A DNA stretch of 64,000 nt from RGIG8767 sp964531805 (lineage in GTDB: Bacteria > Bacillota > Clostridia > Lachnospirales > Lachnospiraceae). The DNA lies in NCBI GenBank assembly GCA_964531805.1, contig CAZHGE010000001.1, positions 1-64,000 on the forward strand, written 5' to 3'. The position numbers and the translations under genes are program-made. The notes under the pieces were generated by a model, which searched no databases, was not told the origin of the DNA, and saw nothing but the letters and a program-made list of their open reading frames with translations. Of this stretch, positions 51,724 to 61,713 are shown piece by piece (positions within the stretch are counted from its first letter, which is position 1; each line of letters begins with the position of its first letter).

Positions 51724-53157
51724 TTAAACAGGCTCTCCAAAATAATAAAAGCCTTTTGCTTCTGTTAATCTTACAGTTACAATCTGCCCGATTAAAGAAG
51801 CATCTCCTTTGAAATGCACAAGTGCATTATTGGATAATCTGCCAGTAACCAGACTGGTATCATGCTCATTTTGTTCTTCTACTAAAACTGTATGAATTTG
51901 TCCTGTTAATGTTCCAGCCTGAGCAGCAGCTGTCTGCTGAACGGCTTCCAGTACACGGTTAAACTGTGCCTGTGCTTCTTCTTCCGGTACTTGGTTATCC
52001 ATGGTTGCGGCCGGTGTTCCGGTACGTTTCGAATAGATAAACGTAAATGCATTATTATACTGAGCTTTGCGTACCACATCAATGGTCTCATCCACGTCTT
52101 CTTTTGTTTCACCTGGAAAACCAACGATAATATCCGTTGTCAATGCCAAATCAGGAATCTCACTGCGCAGTTTTTCAACCAATGCAAGGTAGGATTCTTT
52201 TGTGTAACGGCGGTTCATTTTTTCTAATATTCTGGTCGAACCAGACTGTAATGGTAAATGTAAATGACGGCAGATCTTTTTGGAGTTTTTCATTACCTCA
52301 ATCAATTCATCTGATAAATCCTTTGGATGGGATGTCATAAAACGGATTCGTTCAATGCCGTCAATTTTTTCTACTTCCTGTAATAGTGCTGCAAAGGAAA
52401 CTGGATTTTCTAAGTTCTTGCCATAGGAATTTACATTCTGGCCAAGAAGCATAACTTCCTTTACGCCATCCGCTGCCAGTGCTCTGATCTCATTTAAAAT
52501 TTCCGCCACCTCACGGCTTCTTTCCCGTCCTCTTACATAGGGAACAATGCAGTAACTACAGAAATTATTACATCCAAACATGATATTAACACCGGATTTG
52601 AATTTATATTTTCGGTCCGTCGGAAGGGATTCCACAATCTTATCCGTACTTTCCCATATATCTACAATCATTTCGCCGCTTTTATTGGTCAGCGTGCGGT
52701 ATAATAATTCTGCAAAACAGAAAATATTATGTGTTCCAAAAACAAGATCTACCTGACGATAGCTTTTCTTTAACTTCTCAATGACAGTTGGCTCCTGCAT
52801 CATACATCCGCATAAAGCAATTTTCATTGCTGGATTTTTCTTTTTATAGTGCTGCAACTGACCCAAACGGCCATATACACGCTGGTTAGCATTATCGCGT
52901 ACCGTACAGGTGTTATAGATGACAAAATCAGCATCTTCTGACTCTACAATCTCATACCCTGCTTCTTCTAAAATACCAACCAGTTTTTCGCTGTCTTTGG
53001 CATTCATCTGACAACCAAAGGTGGTTACACAACAAGTAGGCTTTTTGCCTTTTTCTTCTATCTGCGCTGCAATTAATTCTTTTAATTTATTTAAATATTC
53101 CTGCTGTCTTCTGCCTTCTTCTTCGTTGACAGCTTTTGGTGCATTTTTAAATTCCAT
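51724..53157 (-). CDS. miaB: tRNA methylthiotransferase MiaB
   Basis: MiaB is a radical SAM enzyme that converts i6A37 to ms2i6A37 in tRNA, downstream of MiaA. The 477 residues have an N-terminal UPF0004 domain with three cluster Cys (TTFGCQMNAKDSEKL, YNTCTVRDNANQRVYG and ALCGCMMQ), the radical SAM motif GCNNFCSYCIVPYVRGRE and a C-terminal TRAM domain. An N-terminal extension of about 35 charged residues is common in Clostridia. It is placed 24 bases upstream of mutS. Confidence 0.96.
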   Translation of the reverse strand: MEFKNAPKAVNEEEGRRQQEYLNKLKELIAAQIEEKGKKPTCCVTTFGCQMNAKDSEKLVGILEEAGYEIVESEDADFVIYNTCTVRDNANQRVYGRLGQLQHYKKKNPAMKIALCGCMMQEPTVIEKLKKSYRQVDLVFGTHNIFCFAELLYRTLTNKSGEMIVDIWESTDKIVESLPTDRKYKFKSGVNIMFGCNNFCSYCIVPYVRGRERSREVAEILNEIRALAADGVKEVMLLGQNVNSYGKNLENPVSFAALLQEVEKIDGIERIRFMTSHPKDLSDELIEVMKNSKKICRHLHLPLQSGSTRILEKMNRRYTKESYLALVEKLRSEIPDLALTTDIIVGFPGETKEDVDETIDVVRKAQYNNAFTFIYSKRTGTPAATMDNQVPEEEAQAQFNRVLEAVQQTAAAQAGTLTGQIHTVLVEEQNEHDTSLVTGRLSNNALVHFKGDASLIGQIVTVRLTEAKGFYYFGEPV

Positions 53158-53174
53158 TTATTTCCTCATTTCAT

Positions 53175-53786
53175 TTATATAAAATAATGTTTACACTCAT
53201 TTGCTTTTATAATGTGTCGTATTTTTTCTTCTGTTACAATTGTCGTTACCGGAATATCATGCTCATCTGCTGGAATCGTTTCTACCATCTGCATTTCATA
53301 ACAAAGAGCAATTCTTTCTTTGCATGTAATCCGCATCAGATAACGGTCGTAATAACCCTTTCCATATCCTATACGGGCACCCGTTTCACTGAATGCTGCC
53401 CCCGGAAGAAACATTACAGTATGCGCCGTGTTTTCTTCCCAAATCTTTTTTGTAAAAATACCAGCGCAATTTACAGAAGGTTCCGGGATTCCTTTATATC
53501 CTTCCGCTAAATCTGCAAGGCTTTTGATATGGTAAAACTCCATCTCCTCACCAGCTACCTTTGGAAGATATATTTGTTTTTCCATTTTAAACAGTTCTTC
53601 CATTAATTCCCCAGTCATGACTTCGCTTTTATAACTTGCATAGCATAGGATATATCTGGCAGTCTGTATTTGTGAAAGGGATAATACATTCTGCATAATA
53701 TCCATACTTTTTTTTGCACATTCGTCAAGAGGCATGGCATTGCGAAGGCTTAAAATCTGTTTCCTAATGGAGTTTTTTGTTTCCAT
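53175..53786 (-). CDS. 5-formyltetrahydrofolate cyclo-ligase
   Basis: This 203-residue enzyme uses ATP to convert 5-formyl-THF to 5,10-methenyl-THF, returning folate to the active pool. Motifs include SIRKQILSLRNAM, ILCYASYKSEVMTGELM, KQIYLPKV and the nucleotide and substrate block GAAFSETGARIGYGKGYYDRYL. The ATG at 53786 has GGAG seven bases upstream and lies within the end of the DUF896 gene (23-base overlap), so both are co-translated. Confidence 0.93.
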   Translation of the reverse strand: METKNSIRKQILSLRNAMPLDECAKKSMDIMQNVLSLSQIQTARYILCYASYKSEVMTGELMEELFKMEKQIYLPKVAGEEMEFYHIKSLADLAEGYKGIPEPSVNCAGIFTKKIWEENTAHTVMFLPGAAFSETGARIGYGKGYYDRYLMRITCKERIALCYEMQMVETIPADEHDIPVTTIVTEEKIRHIIKANECKHYFI

Positions 53787-54012
53787 ATTTTTCTCCAAGG
53801 TTAGTAACCGAACCATCTTCATTCTGAATATCGATATTATTCAACTGTCCGCGTAAATTACGTCTTACATTTAAAATATATTTTTGCCGCAGTTCTTTCT
53901 GTTCTTCTTTTTCTTCTTCTGTTAAACCTTCATTTTGAGATTTGTGATACAGGGCATTGATTCTGTCAATGGTTTCCTGCATGTTCATATCCTGAATATT
54001 CTTATTAGACAT
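53764..54012 (-). CDS. DUF896 family protein (YnzC-like)
   Basis: This 82-residue protein matches DUF896: IDRINALYHKSQNEGLTEEE, EQKELRQKYILNVRRNLRGQL. B. subtilis YnzC has this two-helix fold, and its gene lies in the SOS-regulated yneA operon; the molecular function is unknown. Here it is encoded between proB and the folate cyclo-ligase, not beside the YneA-like gene, and no LexA box is visible nearby. The C-terminal 25 residues are variable. Confidence 0.9.
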   Translation of the reverse strand: MSNKNIQDMNMQETIDRINALYHKSQNEGLTEEEKEEQKELRQKYILNVRRNLRGQLNNIDIQNEDGSVTNLGEKYGNKKLH

Positions 54013-54026
54013 AAAATAAACTCCTT

Positions 54027-54908
54027 TTAGGAATGCATATTTTGGATAAAATCAATAACATCAAAGGACTCATCCTTATTTGCTTTGAACCAGGTTCCCA
54101 GATTGCGCCCGTCCATAAGTCTATGGATAATACGGATATCACTGCTGTTTGCAATAATCATATCTGCACCACAACTGGTTGAAATCTTAGCTGCATTCAT
54201 TTTAGTATTCATACCACCAGTGCCTACATTGCTTCCTGTACTGGCTTTTCCCATATTCATGTATTCATCTGTAAGCACATCGACTTCTTCAATGAATTTG
54301 GCATCTTTATTTACACGAGGATCATCCGAATATAAACCATCGATGTCGGATAAAAGAATCAGGAGATCAGCATTTACCAAAGAAGCCACAATGGCTGATA
54401 AAGTATCATTATCACCGATCAAAATATCATCTTCTCCAACACGAATCTCATATGTGGAAACGGTATCGTTTTCATTTACAATCGGAATAACGCCTAAATT
54501 TAAAAGTTCGGTAAAAGTGTTGTAGGCATTTTCTCTGTTTACATCATCTACAATTGTATTTTTAGTCATCAGAATCTGAGCGGCAATCTGATTGTATTCT
54601 GCAAAGATTTTCTGATAGGTCATCATGAGTCTCGCCTGTCCAATAGCAGCACATGCTTGTTTAAAGCCCATATGTTTACCGTTTTTGCTCTGGGCATGGG
54701 CTCCAACAGCTTTTTTACCCACCGCGATGGCACCACTGCTGACTAAGATGACATCCTTACCCTGATTACGGATATTACATAATTCCCTGCATAAAACATC
54801 CAGTTTGGTATAGTCTAAGTCACCGGTTTCTTTATGCTGTAAAGAAGAGGAACCGATCTTAATAACGATTCTCTGTTTGTCTTTGATTCCTTCACGTAAT
54901 TTTTCCAC
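54027..54908 (-). CDS. proB: glutamate 5-kinase ProB, without PUA domain
   Basis: ProB phosphorylates glutamate in the first step of proline synthesis. The 293-residue protein contains only the amino-acid kinase domain: IVIKIGSSSL at the start, VILVSSGAIAVGKK, NENDTVSTYEI, LLILLSDIDGLYSDDPR and GSNVGTGGMNTKMNAAKIS. The C-terminal PUA domain of E. coli ProB is missing, as in various Firmicutes. Start is GTG 54908 with GGAGG five bases upstream. proA is not in the window. Confidence 0.92.
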   Translation of the reverse strand: MEKLREGIKDKQRIVIKIGSSSLQHKETGDLDYTKLDVLCRELCNIRNQGKDVILVSSGAIAVGKKAVGAHAQSKNGKHMGFKQACAAIGQARLMMTYQKIFAEYNQIAAQILMTKNTIVDDVNRENAYNTFTELLNLGVIPIVNENDTVSTYEIRVGEDDILIGDNDTLSAIVASLVNADLLILLSDIDGLYSDDPRVNKDAKFIEEVDVLTDEYMNMGKASTGSNVGTGGMNTKMNAAKISTSCGADMIIANSSDIRIIHRLMDGRNLGTWFKANKDESFDVIDFIQNMHS

Positions 54909-54947
54909 AATAGCCTCCACAAAATGTATTCATAACGCTTTATTATA

Positions 54948-56603
54948 CTATATACAGTATTTTTTCGCAATTGCTTCTGCAATGGCAAGTCCATCCATTG
55001 CAGCTGATGTAATCCCTCCGGCATAACCAGCACCTTCCCCACAAGGATAAAGACCTTTAATTGCAGATTCACAAGCATTGTCACGGGTAATTCGAACCGG
55101 AGAAGAGGTACGGCTTTCGATGCCGGCTAATATACAAAAATCATCATCAAAGCCCGGTATTACCCTTCCAAATCTTGTCATGCCTTCTATAAAAGCGGTA
55201 TGAATGGAAGTAGAAAATAATGAACGCAGGTCGCTAAAGGCATATCCGCCTTTGATACAAGGTTCAAATGGCTTATGAATGAATTCTTGTTTTCCACTTA
55301 TACCGGTAAAATCATGGTAATACTGGACTGGAATACTACCTTTTCCCAACCGAAATGCTTTTTCTTCTAATTCTCTTTGGAATTGTACACCCGCTAAAGG
55401 ATGGTCACTTCCAAAATCCTCTTTTGTCACGGATACAATAATGGCACTATTAGCCACACCACTGTTTCGACCACTATAACTCATACCATTTACAGCGAGT
55501 CTGCCCTCTTCACTGGAGGCATTTACGACATAGCCCCCAGGGCACATACAGAATGAATAAACACCTCTATTGACTGATGTCTTGTCAGCTAGTTTATAAG
55601 CTGCTGTCGGAAGCTTATGATCCATGTTATTTCTTCCATACTGAGAATAATCAACTAATGATTGAGGATGCTGCACACGCATTCCCACCGCAAAATCTTT
55701 TGCTTCCATAGGAACATGATGTCTATACAAGATTTCAAAAGTATCTCTGGCACTATGGCCGATAGCCAGAATCACGCTTTCTACCGGGATTTTCTCAGTA
55801 TTATTTATGACTAGTCCGGTCAAAGCGTTGCTCTGAATGATAAAATCAGTAACCGTACTTTCATAATGTATCTCAGCGCCCCATGCAAGCATTTTATCAC
55901 GCATATTGGCAACGGTTCTTGATAATACATCGGTTCCAATATGAGGCTTGCTGTCATATAAAATATGTTCCGGGGCTCCATTTTCTACAAAAATACGAAG
56001 CACTTCTTTATTTCTGCCGGTTTTATCTTTAATCAATGTATTTAATTTGCCATCTGAGAAGGTCCCAGCACCGCCTTCTCCAAACTGTACATTAGAATGG
56101 AGAAATAGTTTACCAGTTCTCCAGAATTCTTCCACATCCTGAGTACGCTCTTCCACCCTTTTACCACGTTCATAGATAATAGGACGATATCCTGCTTTTG
56201 CTAATATGTATCCTGCAAAAAGTCCGGCAGGCCCCATTCCGATAATAACGGGCGGCTGTTTCATCTTCTGTGTGCCGCTTATGGCAAATTCATAAGACTG
56301 TTCTTTATAAGGAATCATATCCGATGTCTTGTGTTTTTTAAGCAGTTTTTCAGCCAAAGAAGCATTTTTAAATTTGCAGCATACGGAATACACCCAGAAT
56401 AACTGTGGTTTTTTCCTGGCATCCAAAGATTTTTTCAATATTTGGAGTTCTATTATATTATCTGGCGAAAGTCGAAACTGTTTACAGATTTTTTTCTTAA
56501 TACATGCCAGTTCACTTACTATTTCCTGTTTGTTTTTTACGCAGCCATCTTTTACAGACGTAATTTCTTCCACAGGAATTTTAATTTGATTAATCTGAAG
56601 CAT
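54948..56603 (-). CDS. COG2509-type FAD-dependent dehydrogenase
   Basis: This 551-residue flavoprotein has an N-terminal region of about 110 residues before the FAD site VIIGMGPAGLFAGYILAKAG. Further motifs are GKRVEERTQDVEEFWRTGKL, FGEGGAGTFSDGKLNTLIKD and the C-terminal YPCGEGAGYAGGITSAAMDG that closes the FAD pocket. The family is widespread in Firmicutes and lacks a known substrate. Its neighbour upstream is another flavoprotein, separated by 14 bases. Confidence 0.88.
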   Translation of the reverse strand: MLQINQIKIPVEEITSVKDGCVKNKQEIVSELACIKKKICKQFRLSPDNIIELQILKKSLDARKKPQLFWVYSVCCKFKNASLAEKLLKKHKTSDMIPYKEQSYEFAISGTQKMKQPPVIIGMGPAGLFAGYILAKAGYRPIIYERGKRVEERTQDVEEFWRTGKLFLHSNVQFGEGGAGTFSDGKLNTLIKDKTGRNKEVLRIFVENGAPEHILYDSKPHIGTDVLSRTVANMRDKMLAWGAEIHYESTVTDFIIQSNALTGLVINNTEKIPVESVILAIGHSARDTFEILYRHHVPMEAKDFAVGMRVQHPQSLVDYSQYGRNNMDHKLPTAAYKLADKTSVNRGVYSFCMCPGGYVVNASSEEGRLAVNGMSYSGRNSGVANSAIIVSVTKEDFGSDHPLAGVQFQRELEEKAFRLGKGSIPVQYYHDFTGISGKQEFIHKPFEPCIKGGYAFSDLRSLFSTSIHTAFIEGMTRFGRVIPGFDDDFCILAGIESRTSSPVRITRDNACESAIKGLYPCGEGAGYAGGITSAAMDGLAIAEAIAKKYCI

Positions 56604-56617
56604 TTATGATGCCCTTT

Positions 56618-57835
56618 CTAAGAGTTAGCAGCATTACTTCCTGCAATATAGCCGGAAGTCCATGCCCATTGTAAATTATAACCACCGCATTTGCCATCAA
56701 TATCCACCATTTCTCCACAGATGTAGAGATTCTTTTGATAAATGGACTGCATAGAATCATCTAATTCATGAAAAGCCACGCCGCCGCGGCATACTTGTGC
56801 TTGTTCAAAAGAATTGACACTTTGTGGTGTTACTTTAAACGCTTTCATTGCTTTACATATCTGTACCAATGTATTTTTTACAGACCCACTCACAATATCT
56901 GTGGGCTTTAAACCATATTCCTTTAACAACATGAGCGACACTTTTTTATGTAACATGCCAAGAAGAAATTCTTCAGCAGTTTTGTTTTTATATTGAATCA
57001 GACGTTTGGTATAAAAACTAGTCCATTCTGTATCTGACATATGTGGTAAAAAGTCGAGCTGCACGGACACATTTTTCTTTTGATCTAAATAGCCGGCAAT
57101 TAGACGACTGATTTGAAAAACAGGGATTCCGGATATACCATAATCCGTTAATTGTATTTCCCCCAGTTCTTCTGCTATTTCCTTTTCATCCACATAAAGA
57201 GTAAGACTGGCTTTGACGCGTACGCCGGCAATCATAGAAAAGAATTTCTCTCTGCATTTTACCTGAACCAGAGCCGGGTATAATTTTTGGATCTTATGCC
57301 CAAAACCTTTGGCAAGGTCATATCCATCCGTTACAGCATTTTTGATACCTGCCTTACTGCCACAGGCTAAAATTACAGTATCAAAATGATCTTTTCCTAT
57401 GTTTGATTCTACCTGAAAACCATGCTTTTTATCTGCTTGAAGAGAAATATTCTCAACAGAGGTTTTGACTCGTATTTTTTTCTGATCTAATGCCATACGA
57501 AGTACGTCTAAAACCACGGCAGCTTGTTCGCAATAGGGATATACGTAGCCATCCCGCTCACGTGTCATAAGACCAATACTTTCAAAAAAAGCAAGCGTAT
57601 CCTGCACAGAAAACCGGGCCAAGCAACGCGCCAGCTTCTCTTCATCCTCTGTATAATAAAATTCTGTACCCATATTCAAATTAGTTAAATTGCATTTACC
57701 ATTACCAGTTGCCAGAATTTTTTTTCCAACACGGTCTGTTTTTTCATAAATGGTAACCTGATTTCCATTATTTGCAGCGCTCAGTGCTGCTATCATTCCG
57801 GAAGCACCAGCTCCGATAATCAGTATTCTTTTCAT
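56618..57835 (-). CDS. HI0933/YhiN family flavoprotein
   Basis: This 405-residue protein belongs to the HI0933-like (aminoacetone oxidase family) flavoproteins. Visible are the FAD-binding ILIIGAGASGMIAALSAANNG, KILATGNGKCNLTN, VILACGSKAG and the C-terminal CGEMVDIDGKCGGYNLQWAW. Despite the family label the physiological substrate is unknown. The ATG at 57835 is eight bases from AAAGG; the ATG at 57841 is too near. It pairs with the COG2509 gene. Confidence 0.88.
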   Translation of the reverse strand: MKRILIIGAGASGMIAALSAANNGNQVTIYEKTDRVGKKILATGNGKCNLTNLNMGTEFYYTEDEEKLARCLARFSVQDTLAFFESIGLMTRERDGYVYPYCEQAAVVLDVLRMALDQKKIRVKTSVENISLQADKKHGFQVESNIGKDHFDTVILACGSKAGIKNAVTDGYDLAKGFGHKIQKLYPALVQVKCREKFFSMIAGVRVKASLTLYVDEKEIAEELGEIQLTDYGISGIPVFQISRLIAGYLDQKKNVSVQLDFLPHMSDTEWTSFYTKRLIQYKNKTAEEFLLGMLHKKVSLMLLKEYGLKPTDIVSGSVKNTLVQICKAMKAFKVTPQSVNSFEQAQVCRGGVAFHELDDSMQSIYQKNLYICGEMVDIDGKCGGYNLQWAWTSGYIAGSNAANS

Positions 57836-57853
57836 AGGCATATCCTTTTTGAA

Positions 57854-58468
57854 TTAACTGGTATACGATTCTAAAAACGCATACACTTCTCCAATATCAT
57901 TAAAACATTTGGTTGCAATAATCTGTTGCTGAACATCCCAGGGAAGCATATCTAATGTCAGATCTGTAGGCATAAATACTTCATCCAAATTATCAGAACG
58001 ATACACTAATAACTCATGATCCACTGCTTTTAAATAATAAATAATTTTTTCTTCTTCCTGCGCATATACTTTTTTAACTGTAATCCGCTCAGGATGAAAA
58101 GAAAGCAGCTCTATGGATAAAAAACCTTTTTTCTTATCTTCAAAGCTGGGACTTAATTCGTAACGTTTAATTTCTTCCATTAATTCTTCTCTGGTAAGTC
58201 CTGTAAAAGAAAAAGGAAGGCTTTCTATAGAATGTTCATATACATTCCCTATATAACTTTCCACTTCATAGATGGTATCACAGGTAGTTACATTCTGTTT
58301 GGTAACAACTGTTAAATCCAATTCATCCGTTCCCTGTTCTTCTGTTGTTTGCCTGGAATCATGGTCGTTTTCAAAATTTTGGGTTCTATAGGTAAAAAGA
58401 AAATATGTTCCTGCCAACACAAGAAAAAGGACAAAACAAAACAAACTGATACTTTTCAAAAATCTCAT
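57854..58468 (-). CDS. BofC-like exported protein
   Basis: This 204-residue protein has an N-terminal membrane segment (about 8-27) and an extracytoplasmic part. The second half follows a layout I know from BofC-like proteins of spore-forming Clostridia: LTREELMEEIKRYELS, ERITVKKVYA, YLKAVDHELLVYRSD, then FMPTDLTLDMLPWDVQQQI and a final FLESYTS. BofC in Bacillus restrains processing of pro-sigma-K through SpoIVB. The assignment rests on pattern, not strong identity. GGGGAG precedes the ATG. Confidence 0.55.
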   Translation of the reverse strand: MRFLKSISLFCFVLFLVLAGTYFLFTYRTQNFENDHDSRQTTEEQGTDELDLTVVTKQNVTTCDTIYEVESYIGNVYEHSIESLPFSFTGLTREELMEEIKRYELSPSFEDKKKGFLSIELLSFHPERITVKKVYAQEEEKIIYYLKAVDHELLVYRSDNLDEVFMPTDLTLDMLPWDVQQQIIATKCFNDIGEVYAFLESYTS

Positions 58469-58521
58469 ACAAACTCCCCTTTTTGAATAGTATCAGTAGT
58501 TTTTTGTAAAAATATTCGTAA

Positions 58522-60120
58522 TTATAGACGAAGACGGCTTCGTAAAAATGCAACAGGATAATAATTTAAGGTCCTTTTTAATGCCATCTCATCCTTTTTA
58601 TTGATTGCTTTTAACGCAATTAATGTTAAGTAATATAATAAATATCCAAGGAAGATACTTAAGATAATTAGGAAAACATTCATCATCACAAATTTATCCA
58701 GGATAATGAACAGAACCATCATGACAATGGAGGCGGCTCCATATTTGCCTAATTTCATCAAAATATCCATCAAGTCAAAACGTATGCTCCTATATAAAAT
58801 CATGAAATTGAGTACAACCTGAATAGCAAAATATACATAAAATGAATATATGATATTCATACATGCAGCACCTGACTGATTCAAGGATAAAATCAAAAAC
58901 AGAATCTGTACCACAAAAGAAAGCGCTTGAATCCCTAATGCAGAAAGATCCATATCAGACGCTTTCATGATTGCATTAAGCGCATGAGTTACACCCGCAA
59001 ACAATACTAAGAATCCGCCAGCCTGTAATACCTGTGCAGAATAATTGTATTGTCCGGAGAAAAACACCTTAACAATTGGATCTGCTAAAAAAGTTAAAAT
59101 AATGGATGGAGGCAATAACATGAAAAAACTGTTTTTAATCATATACTGCGAACGAATCAAAGCCGTTTTAGGGTCTTGCTTCCGATAATCCATATGAAGA
59201 CGGTATTTTTCCTTTGTGATGTATTCTGAAAAAATAGAAAGAATCAATGCTGCTGATAATAAAATTTTAGCAAATAAAATACCACTGTTAATAAAAACAT
59301 TTTCAACTGTAACATTATATTTACCCGCTATATGCAGATAGATTAAAAATACTGTTGCAATCGACAACAGGGGGAATAATTGATGGATGGATATTTTAAA
59401 AGAAGAAGAAAAAATCCCTCCATACATCATTTTTTTAGAATCCATGGTACGCATATTTCTTCCATCTTGTCTTGGCATGCGCATTCTTATGCACAACAAC
59501 AATACTACCAACAGTACGATAACGGAGGTAAGTAAATATACACATGCAATCGCAAGTGCCATATAAGCACTTGTTGCAGAAGTATTCTGTAATAATGCTG
59601 CTACTTTTTCCCCATACCGGGTAAAAGAAGGCAGCATGAAAAGTACAACAGGAATCGGAAGAATCATTCTAAGCAGATTGGCAATATTTAAAATAACTGC
59701 ATTATTATTGCCATTCTGATAGCCGCAGATTACATCAATAATTCCATTCACTAATAAAATCAAAAACATGACCTGTATGATAGATGCGGGAAATGAAGTT
59801 CTCCAAAATTTCACGCAAAATGCATCTGCCGCAAAAAAACTAAATAAAAACAGCGTTGTTCCTACAACAATTACATAAATTAGTGCCGGCTTTAAGATGC
59901 GGCTGGCATTACTGTTTAAACCTTTGCTGTTACGAATACTTACCATTTTAGAGATTCCTTGCTGCAGACCTCCAAATAATATTGTATAGAAAACAGCCAT
60001 CAAAAGAAATGACGTACCTAAGAATCCCATCCCACAATCTAATACAAAATTCTCTAGTACAATCAAAAATAAAATATTCACAATCTTCATAATGCTGCTG
60101 ATTGATATTTTTGCATTCAT
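58522..60120 (-). CDS. MOP-superfamily flippase-like membrane protein
   Basis: This 532-residue protein has about 13-14 hydrophobic segments. The arrangement and short motifs (FYTILFGGLQQGISKMVSIR, LFAGVTHALNAIMKA) place it in the polysaccharide transporter/SpoVB/MurJ branch of the MOP exporters, which move lipid-linked sugars across the membrane. No glycosyltransferase gene is near. Cargo is not predictable; a SpoVB-like role in spore cortex is one option. The ATG at 60120 has GGAAAGG 12 bases upstream; an ATG at 60141 lies inside ybeY. Confidence 0.75.
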   Translation of the reverse strand: MNAKISISSIMKIVNILFLIVLENFVLDCGMGFLGTSFLLMAVFYTILFGGLQQGISKMVSIRNSKGLNSNASRILKPALIYVIVVGTTLFLFSFFAADAFCVKFWRTSFPASIIQVMFLILLVNGIIDVICGYQNGNNNAVILNIANLLRMILPIPVVLFMLPSFTRYGEKVAALLQNTSATSAYMALAIACVYLLTSVIVLLVVLLLCIRMRMPRQDGRNMRTMDSKKMMYGGIFSSSFKISIHQLFPLLSIATVFLIYLHIAGKYNVTVENVFINSGILFAKILLSAALILSIFSEYITKEKYRLHMDYRKQDPKTALIRSQYMIKNSFFMLLPPSIILTFLADPIVKVFFSGQYNYSAQVLQAGGFLVLFAGVTHALNAIMKASDMDLSALGIQALSFVVQILFLILSLNQSGAACMNIIYSFYVYFAIQVVLNFMILYRSIRFDLMDILMKLGKYGAASIVMMVLFIILDKFVMMNVFLIILSIFLGYLLYYLTLIALKAINKKDEMALKRTLNYYPVAFLRSRLRL

Positions 60121-60127
60121 TTGTAAT

Positions 60128-60649
60128 TTATACCTTTCCATCAGAATCTCTTCTAATCTGTAAAAGCGAAAGAATATGTTCCTGTCTGCTTTCCATAAGA
60201 GCAGCCTCTTCTTCCGTCATGTGATCATATCCGCATAAATGGTACATACTATGAGCAATCAGGAAAGCATATTCTCTTTTCTGACTATGTCCATACTCCT
60301 TAGCCTGACTGATAATCTTGTCCACACTTAAGATGATATCACCAAATATGATATATCCTGTTTCCGGATTGGTATAGTCGGCTTCTGTTCCCGGTTCCAT
60401 AGCAAATAAGGACGGTTCTGTAAAATCAAGATTGGGAAATGATAAAACATCTGTTGGAGCATCAATATCTCTCATCTGACGGTTATATTCCTGAATCCCT
60501 TCATTATCCGTAAGCAGTACATTGACTTCTACATTATATGGACACTGTTCTACTTCTAAAACCTTATCAATTACCGAAATGGCTATTTCTTCTATCGGAA
60601 AATCAAAGGTTGTATCTGTTTCGTTCTCCAAATATAGCTGTATCTTCAT
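60128..60649 (-). CDS. ybeY: endoribonuclease YbeY
   Basis: YbeY is a zinc endoribonuclease needed for 16S rRNA 3' maturation and ribosome quality control. The 173-residue protein contains NVLLTDNEGIQEYNRQMRD, TDVLSFP and the zinc motif AHSMYHLCGYDHMTEEE, where the residue after the first His is Ser instead of the usual Gly. It follows phoH after 20 bases, a nearly universal pair. GAGGA precedes the ATG. Confidence 0.94.
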   Translation of the reverse strand: MKIQLYLENETDTTFDFPIEEIAISVIDKVLEVEQCPYNVEVNVLLTDNEGIQEYNRQMRDIDAPTDVLSFPNLDFTEPSLFAMEPGTEADYTNPETGYIIFGDIILSVDKIISQAKEYGHSQKREYAFLIAHSMYHLCGYDHMTEEEAALMESRQEHILSLLQIRRDSDGKV

Positions 60650-60669
60650 AAGAGATTCCTCTTTCTCAT

Positions 60670-61692
60670 CTATCGTTGGTTACGTGGCTTATGCTTGGAA
60701 CGGGCTTTTTCCTTTCCCTGTTCTCTTGCCTGTTCTTTTGCCTCGTAGACTTCATATGCTTTTACAATCTTCTGTACTAAAGGATGACGTACTACGTCTT
60801 TACTGGTCAAATGGCAGAACGCAATTCCTTCCACATTACGCAGTACACGACAGGCAACATCCAATCCCGAGCGTGCCCCCACTGGTAAATCCTTTTGTGA
60901 TTCATCCCCGGTTACGATTACTTTAGAACCAAATCCAATACGTGTTAAAAACATTTTCATCTGTGCCGGTGTTGTATTCTGTGCTTCGTCCAATATAATA
61001 TAAGCGTTATCCAATGTGCGGCCGCGCATATACGCAAGTGGTGCTACTTCAATCAGTCCTTTTTCCATATTCTTCAAAAAACTTTCAGCACCCATAATTT
61101 GATACAAAGCATCATATAATGGACGGAGGTAAGGATCTACTTTACTTTGAAGATCTCCTGGTAAAAATCCCAGTTTTTCCCCTGCTTCAATTGCAGGACG
61201 CGTTAAAATAATACGTTCTACTTCATTGTTTTTAAAAGCGGTAATGGCTTTTGCCATGGCAAGATAGGTTTTACCTGTTCCCGCCGGTCCCATACCGAAC
61301 ACAATCATATTATCATCAATGGCATCCACATATTCTTTTTGACCTAATGTTTTAGGCTTAAGAGGTTTGCCATTTACCGTATGACAGATCACTTCTTTAT
61401 CCATTTCTAAAAGGGCATCTTCCTGTTCTTCCATCCCCATTGCAATTGCATAATCTACATCTTGTTCCAATATGGTATTCCCTCTTTCTGAAAGTGTTTT
61501 CAAGGTTTGTAAGATTGTTTTTACCAAAGAAGCATTCCCTGCACTGCCTCTTATCATCACACAGTCATCCCGGTTAAAAATATCAACCGCAAACGCCCGT
61601 TCAATCTTTTTAATATATTTATCACACTGGCCAAAAATATTGAGACAGTGTTCCATAGGAATCTCAATACGTTCCGTTATCAGTTCGCTCAT
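60670..61692 (-). CDS. phoH: PhoH family ATPase
   Basis: This 340-residue protein is a PhoH-like P-loop ATPase related to the helicase core. An N-terminal KH-like region (about 1-110) precedes the ATPase domain with MGPAGTGKTYLAMAKA, LTRPAIEAGEKLGFLPGDL, YIILDEAQNTTPAQMKMFL and VTGDESQKDLP. The last 20 residues are strongly basic. Its partner ybeY suggests a role in rRNA processing, though the reaction is unproven. GGAG precedes the ATG. Confidence 0.94.
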   Translation of the reverse strand: MSELITERIEIPMEHCLNIFGQCDKYIKKIERAFAVDIFNRDDCVMIRGSAGNASLVKTILQTLKTLSERGNTILEQDVDYAIAMGMEEQEDALLEMDKEVICHTVNGKPLKPKTLGQKEYVDAIDDNMIVFGMGPAGTGKTYLAMAKAITAFKNNEVERIILTRPAIEAGEKLGFLPGDLQSKVDPYLRPLYDALYQIMGAESFLKNMEKGLIEVAPLAYMRGRTLDNAYIILDEAQNTTPAQMKMFLTRIGFGSKVIVTGDESQKDLPVGARSGLDVACRVLRNVEGIAFCHLTSKDVVRHPLVQKIVKAYEVYEAKEQAREQGKEKARSKHKPRNQR

Positions 61693-61713
61693 GTAATACT
61701 CTCCAAGCCGGGG